Shown here piece by piece: positions 5,074 through 7,961 of a stretch of 7,961 nt of DNA. Position 1 is the first letter of the stretch; each line of letters starts with the position of its first letter. The notes under the pieces are model-generated. The model was not told where the DNA came from and did not search any database. It saw nothing but the letters and a program-made list of their open reading frames with translations. Both the position numbers and the translations under genes were made by a program. The stretch comes from a bacterium (lineage in GTDB: Bacteria > Patescibacteriota > CPR2 > UBA1875 > JAJYID01): contig JAJYFH010000028.1 of NCBI GenBank assembly GCA_021791015.1, forward strand, positions 1-7,961. The letters run 5' to 3'.

Positions 5074-5313
5074 TTTTCCTTTTTCACTTTTTTAGAAAAA
5101 GTGAAGCAAAAATCGCGGCTTAAGCGGTCTCTCAAAGTATCGCCTGGTTCGTTCTCTCATCTTTAAAAAAATTAACTCGCAGGCTCAAACAAAATTCTTT
5201 TTTAAGGTTCGTTTACTCCCAGGTTCGCTTTTCTAGCCGATAGCCGCAAGAGAGATGCCGCAATTGTGGAAGAAAGTGAGATGATCATCGTAATAACATA
5301 TAGAACAATTTGT
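5074..5313. other. Non-coding stretch before cutA, with hairpin and GGTTCG motifs
   Basis: With the elements before it, the gap from the NIF3 stop to cutA exceeds 300 bases. TTCACTTTTT (5083-5092) pairs with AAAAAGTGAA (5096-5105) around a 3-base loop TAG, with no T run on either downstream side. GGTTCG occurs three times (from 5146, 5206 and 5222). No supported gene is seen, and no clear promoter for cutA. TATAGA (5299-5304) is a possible -10 without a good -35. Confidence 0.5.
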
Positions 5314-5625
5314 ATGATATTTATCTACATCACCAATCCCACAAAAGAGGAAGCGAAGAAAATCGCCAAGCATTTGATTGGCAAAAAATTGATTTCTTGC
5401 GCCAACATCCTTCAAAGCGACAGCCTTTATAATTGGGAAGGAAAGCTGGCGGATGAGGAAGAATTCATTTTGCTCGGCAAAACTACGCATAAAAACTACG
5501 ATAGAATAGTTGCTGAGGTTGAAAAGATCCATTCCTATACCGTGCCATGCATCATCAAAATCCCAATGTCGCCAAATCCTAAGTACGAAAACTGGCTAAA
5601 TTCCGAGCTGAATAAGCAAAATTAA
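5314..5625 (+). CDS. cutA: CutA1-family protein
   Basis: CutA1 proteins are small trimeric ferredoxin-fold proteins once linked to divalent-cation tolerance; their bacterial role remains unclear. The 103-residue product has the family's normal length and order: a first strand MIFIYITNP, the helix TKEEAKKIAKHLIGKKL, SCANI (28-32), LYNWEGKL (38-45), an acidic EEEF followed by LLGKTT, and HSYTVPCI (73-80). In the last motif the common form is HPYEVPEI, so two family glutamates are Thr and Cys here. The ATG at 5314 was chosen because the protein then begins at the first strand. In-frame GTG (5266) and ATG (5281) would add residues not usual in the family. None has a convincing ribosome site, so the start is uncertain and could be leaderless. 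Confidence 0.88.
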   Translation: MIFIYITNPTKEEAKKIAKHLIGKKLISCANILQSDSLYNWEGKLADEEEFILLGKTTHKNYDRIVAEVEKIHSYTVPCIIKIPMSPNPKYENWLNSELNKQN

Positions 5626-5649
5626 TCATAAAAATAATCCATCACGCCA

Positions 5650-5797
5650 CTGTTATTTCGACCGATCCGACAGCTGCCGGAGACGAGTGGAGAAATCCCT
5701 TTCTCTGTGCGTAACTGGTCAACATATTAAGGGATCCCTCGACTTGGCTGGATTCCCTTCGGATGTTTACCCGACACTTGGCGGGCGGGAATGACAG
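5650..5797. repeat. GTCATTC-type element 3 (cutA-rpoB gap)
   Basis: The 148-base region is bounded by CTGTTATTTC (5650-5659) and GGAATGACAG (5788-5797). These pair over 10 positions with two G-U wobbles, mirroring the ends of element 1. GCGGGAATGAC (5785-5795) is identical to 3314-3324. Inside, ATCCCT (5695-5700) can pair with AGGGAT (5730-5735). The interior is otherwise unlike elements 1 and 2. Confidence 0.6.
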
Positions 5798-5808
5798 GAG
5801 AAAAACTG

Positions 5809-5837
5809 TTGACTATTTTTTAAAAAAAGAGTATATT
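5809..5837 (+). promoter_or_regulatory. Sigma70-type promoter for rpoB
   Basis: A -35 TTGACT (5809-5814), a 17-base spacer and a -10 TATATT (5832-5837) are present, each five of six consensus bases. It begins 12 bases after repeat element 3 and is the strongest-looking promoter in the right half of the window. Confidence 0.8.
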
Positions 5838-5844
5838 GTTCCTT

Positions 5845-5971
5845 AGTCTTTATTATGCTAGAAAAAAGGGAATAAATTGACCGAGGCTAATTCCCAAAAA
5901 TAATGGAAGAATAAAAAAACTCCTACAAAAAAGAGAAGTTAATTTTAATTTATTAAGGAGCAACTGTTTTT
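5845..5971 (+). promoter_or_regulatory. 5' leader of rpoB
   Basis: About 127 bases separate the predicted start from the rpoB ATG. GGGAAT (5868-5873) can pair with ATTCCC (5890-5895). CTCCT (5920-5924) is complementary to part of the ribosome site AAGGAG (5955-5960), which itself lies a long 11 bases before the ATG. No known leader RNA is recognised. Confidence 0.4.
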
Positions 5972-7961
5972 ATGTCAAAAGCCGTCTCTGCGCCCGCAAA
6001 AAAACAAAGAAAGTATTTTAACAAGGTCCAGGAAGTTCTCCCTTTGCCAAACCTGACCGAGGTACAAACCCAAAGCTATAACTGGTTTGTGCGCGAAGGT
6101 ATCGGCGAAATTTTCGAAGAGCTTTCACCGATCGAGGACTTCACAAAAAAGAACTTAGAGCTTTCATTTAAGGACTATTATTTGGAGGAAGAAAAGCACT
6201 CTGAGAAAACCGCCAAATTGAAAAAGATGACTTATGAAGCTCCCATCAGAGTCAATGTTGAACTAAAAAATAAAGTAACCGGCAAAACAAAAAGCCAGGA
6301 AATTTTCCTCGGCGACCTTCCGCTCATGACCAAAAGAGGCACCTTTATCATTAATGGTGTGGAAAGGGTAATAATCAGCCAGCTTATGAGATCTCCGGGG
6401 GTATTCTTCAGCGCAGAATATTCGGGAGATCGAAAGCTTTTTGGGGCCAAAATGATACCGGTTTACGGCGCTTGGCTTGAGATGGAGACATCGGCTCAGG
6501 ACGTCATATATTTGAAAATTGACAGAAAAAGAAAATTTCCCATAACCACATTCCTGCGCGCCTTCGGTTATGTGACGGATGAGGACATAAAGAAAGCGTT
6601 TGCGGATGTAAACACCGACAAAGAGCATGATTATATACAGGAAACACTGGACAAAGATGCTTCATCGAATCGAGACGAAGCATACATCGAGACATACAAA
6701 AGGATAAGGCCGGGAGATCTGGCTACAGCTGACAACTCAAAATCTTTGATTGACAGCATGTTCCTTGACCACAAAAAATACGACTTATCAAAAGTCGGCA
6801 GATACAAGATAAATAAAAGGTTAAATTTAAATCTGTCAGAGGCTAGAGAAAACAGAATTTTCAGAATCGGAGATCTGATCGAAGTTATAAAGGAAGTCAT
6901 TCGATTGAACAATACGCAAGGCGAACCGGATGATATAGACCACTTGGCAAACAGGCGTCTTAGGACTATGGGCGAATTGCTTCAGCAGAGATTTAGAGTC
7001 GGGCTGCTTCGAACAGAGAGAATTATCAGGGATAGGATGAGCACCAATGATCCTGAAACGGTTACACCAAGCCAGCTGGTGAATGTCAGGCCTGTTGTAG
7101 CGGCTATCAAAGAATTCTTCGCATCATCTCAGCTGTCTCAGTTTATGGATCAGACAAACCCATTGGCAGAACTTGCCAACAAGAGAAGATTGTCGGCGCT
7201 TGGTCCGGGTGGTTTAACAAGGGAGCGTGCCGGTTTTGAAGTTCGTGATGTGCACAGAACCCATTATGGCAGAATCTGTCCGATAGAAACTCCGGAAGGG
7301 CCAAACATCGGTTTGGTTAACGCGCTTGCGTCATATGCGCAGGTAAACGAATACGGATTCTTGGAAAGCCCGTATAGAAAAGTTGTAAAAGAAGTCAAAA
7401 ATGACGGCAAGTCAGCCGTTGGTGAGATCTCAGATGAACTGGTTAAAGAAGGGGCTAAAAAGATTATTGGAAGCGGTGAAGCTATCACTGAAAAGGCCGC
7501 AAAGGCACTTGCAAAAATCAAAAAAACAACGGTTAAGGTAAGGCCTCGCGTAACAAAAGAAATAGTTTATTTGGATGCTTCCGAGGAAGAAAAATCGATT
7601 ATCGCAGAAGCAAATGCGCCGTTGGATGAAAAAGGATACTTTAAAGAAAAAATACTTCCGGTTCGCAGGCACCTGGAAGCCGACGAGGCGGAAATTGATG
7701 AAATTGATTACATTGATGTTTCAAGCAAACAGGCAGTGAGTGTTTCTACGGCCTTAATCCCATTTCTTGAGCATGACGCCGCAAACAGAGCTTTGATGGG
7801 CGCAAATATGCAACGCCAGGCCGTATCTCTTGTAAAGCCGGAATCTCCGATTGTGGGAACGGGTGTTGAGGCAAATGTCGCCGAAGCTTCAGGCCAGATA
7901 GTCAGAGCCGGCGCAAACGGGGAAGTTATGTCCTCGACAGCTGATTCTGTAACAGTTAAAT
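5972..7961 (+). CDS. rpoB: RNA polymerase beta subunit, N-terminal 663 residues (partial)
   Basis: The frame is open from ATG 5972 to the right edge. RpoB forms one pincer of RNA polymerase and part of the active centre and rifampicin pocket. Recognisable segments are the N-terminal LPLPNLTEVQTQSYNWF, LGDLPLMTKRGTFIINGVER and QLMRSPGVFF (about 112-145), the rifampicin region SSQLSQFMDQTNPLAEL onward (385-414), ETPEGPNIGLVNAL (438-451), and IPFLEHDAANRALMGANMQR (596-615). Rifampicin-pocket positions (E. coli numbers) read D516 as Asp393, S522 as Ala399, H526 as Asn403, S531 as Ser408 and I572 as Val449. About 51 extra residues follow YRKV, and the N-terminal half is about 120 residues shorter than in E. 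coli. It has its own promoter and no rplJL upstream. Confidence 0.96.
   Translation, partial: MSKAVSAPAKKQRKYFNKVQEVLPLPNLTEVQTQSYNWFVREGIGEIFEELSPIEDFTKKNLELSFKDYYLEEEKHSEKTAKLKKMTYEAPIRVNVELKNKVTGKTKSQEIFLGDLPLMTKRGTFIINGVERVIISQLMRSPGVFFSAEYSGDRKLFGAKMIPVYGAWLEMETSAQDVIYLKIDRKRKFPITTFLRAFGYVTDEDIKKAFADVNTDKEHDYIQETLDKDASSNRDEAYIETYKRIRPGDLATADNSKSLIDSMFLDHKKYDLSKVGRYKINKRLNLNLSEARENRIFRIGDLIEVIKEVIRLNNTQGEPDDIDHLANRRLRTMGELLQQRFRVGLLRTERIIRDRMSTNDPETVTPSQLVNVRPVVAAIKEFFASSQLSQFMDQTNPLAELANKRRLSALGPGGLTRERAGFEVRDVHRTHYGRICPIETPEGPNIGLVNALASYAQVNEYGFLESPYRKVVKEVKNDGKSAVGEISDELVKEGAKKIIGSGEAITEKAAKALAKIKKTTVKVRPRVTKEIVYLDASEEEKSIIAEANAPLDEKGYFKEKILPVRRHLEADEAEIDEIDYIDVSSKQAVSVSTALIPFLEHDAANRALMGANMQRQAVSLVKPESPIVGTGVEANVAEASGQIVRAGANGEVMSSTADSVTVK

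Noticed and set aside
5083..5105. The AT-rich hairpin as a rho-independent terminator
   Set aside because: Neither strand has a T run directly after the stem, and the stem is almost entirely A-T.
6263..6628. A 121-codon minus-strand frame and several others inside rpoB
   Set aside because: They lie opposite highly conserved rpoB sequence and show no independent signals.
515..7961. Reassignment of TGA, as in some Patescibacteria
   Set aside because: No complete gene ends in TGA, but no conserved position in rpoB, tig or clpP uses TGA as a sense codon either, and glycines use GGN codons. The standard code explains everything.

Overview
The window reads as a bacterial chromosome segment with a small, moderately AT-rich genome. 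It carries tRNA-Leu and six complete protein genes, plus one transposase tail and the first half of rpoB, all on the + strand. Several traits suggest Patescibacteria (Candidate Phyla Radiation) or a similar reduced lineage. These are a compact RpoB amino-terminal half, a NIF3-like protein where clpX often sits after tig-clpP, many hairpin-rich intergenic repeats, and short direct repeats of the TAATTAGG and GGATATC kind. This placement is an inference from gene content and texture, not from a search. Stop codons are TAA or TAG only, but the 663 visible rpoB codons contain no in-frame TGA and glycines use GGN codons, so the standard code is assumed.

Layout. Bases 1-117 are the last 38 codons of an IS3/IS481-type integrase-fold transposase. 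A sigma70-type promoter then drives tRNA-Leu(UAG) with an encoded CCA (206-290). Between the tRNA and the next gene lie two further partial copies of a tRNA 3' tail and its flank (420-459 and 494-513). The last copy ends one base before the first ATG of a zinc-dependent cytidine/deoxycytidylate deaminase-family gene. Bases 1050-1643 form a self-contained unit: promoter, leader hairpin, a 131-codon gene of unknown function with clearly higher GC than its neighbours, and a 15-bp terminator hairpin. A second, canonical terminator follows at 1657-1686.

From 1730 the content is housekeeping. A promoter and long leader precede tig (trigger factor), followed by clpP (protease subunit) and a NIF3/DUF34-family metal-binding protein. 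These three may form one protein-quality-control transcription unit, although a hairpin element separates tig from clpP. Next comes cutA (trimeric CutA1 family). A good promoter and a 5' leader then precede rpoB, which runs off the right edge. The usual rplJ-rplL neighbours are absent upstream of rpoB.

Three intergenic gaps (tig-clpP, NIF3-cutA, cutA-rpoB) contain related elements that begin with GTCATTC or a wobble variant. They fold into strong hairpins, and two of them share an alignable body of about 57 bases. No complete, obviously new defence or mobile system is visible. The best candidates for something undescribed are the tRNA-tail repeats next to the transposase tail, the GC-rich orphan cassette at 1050-1643, and the lineage-type changes in RpoB: an extra block of about 51 residues after the rifampicin region and unusual rifampicin-pocket residues.
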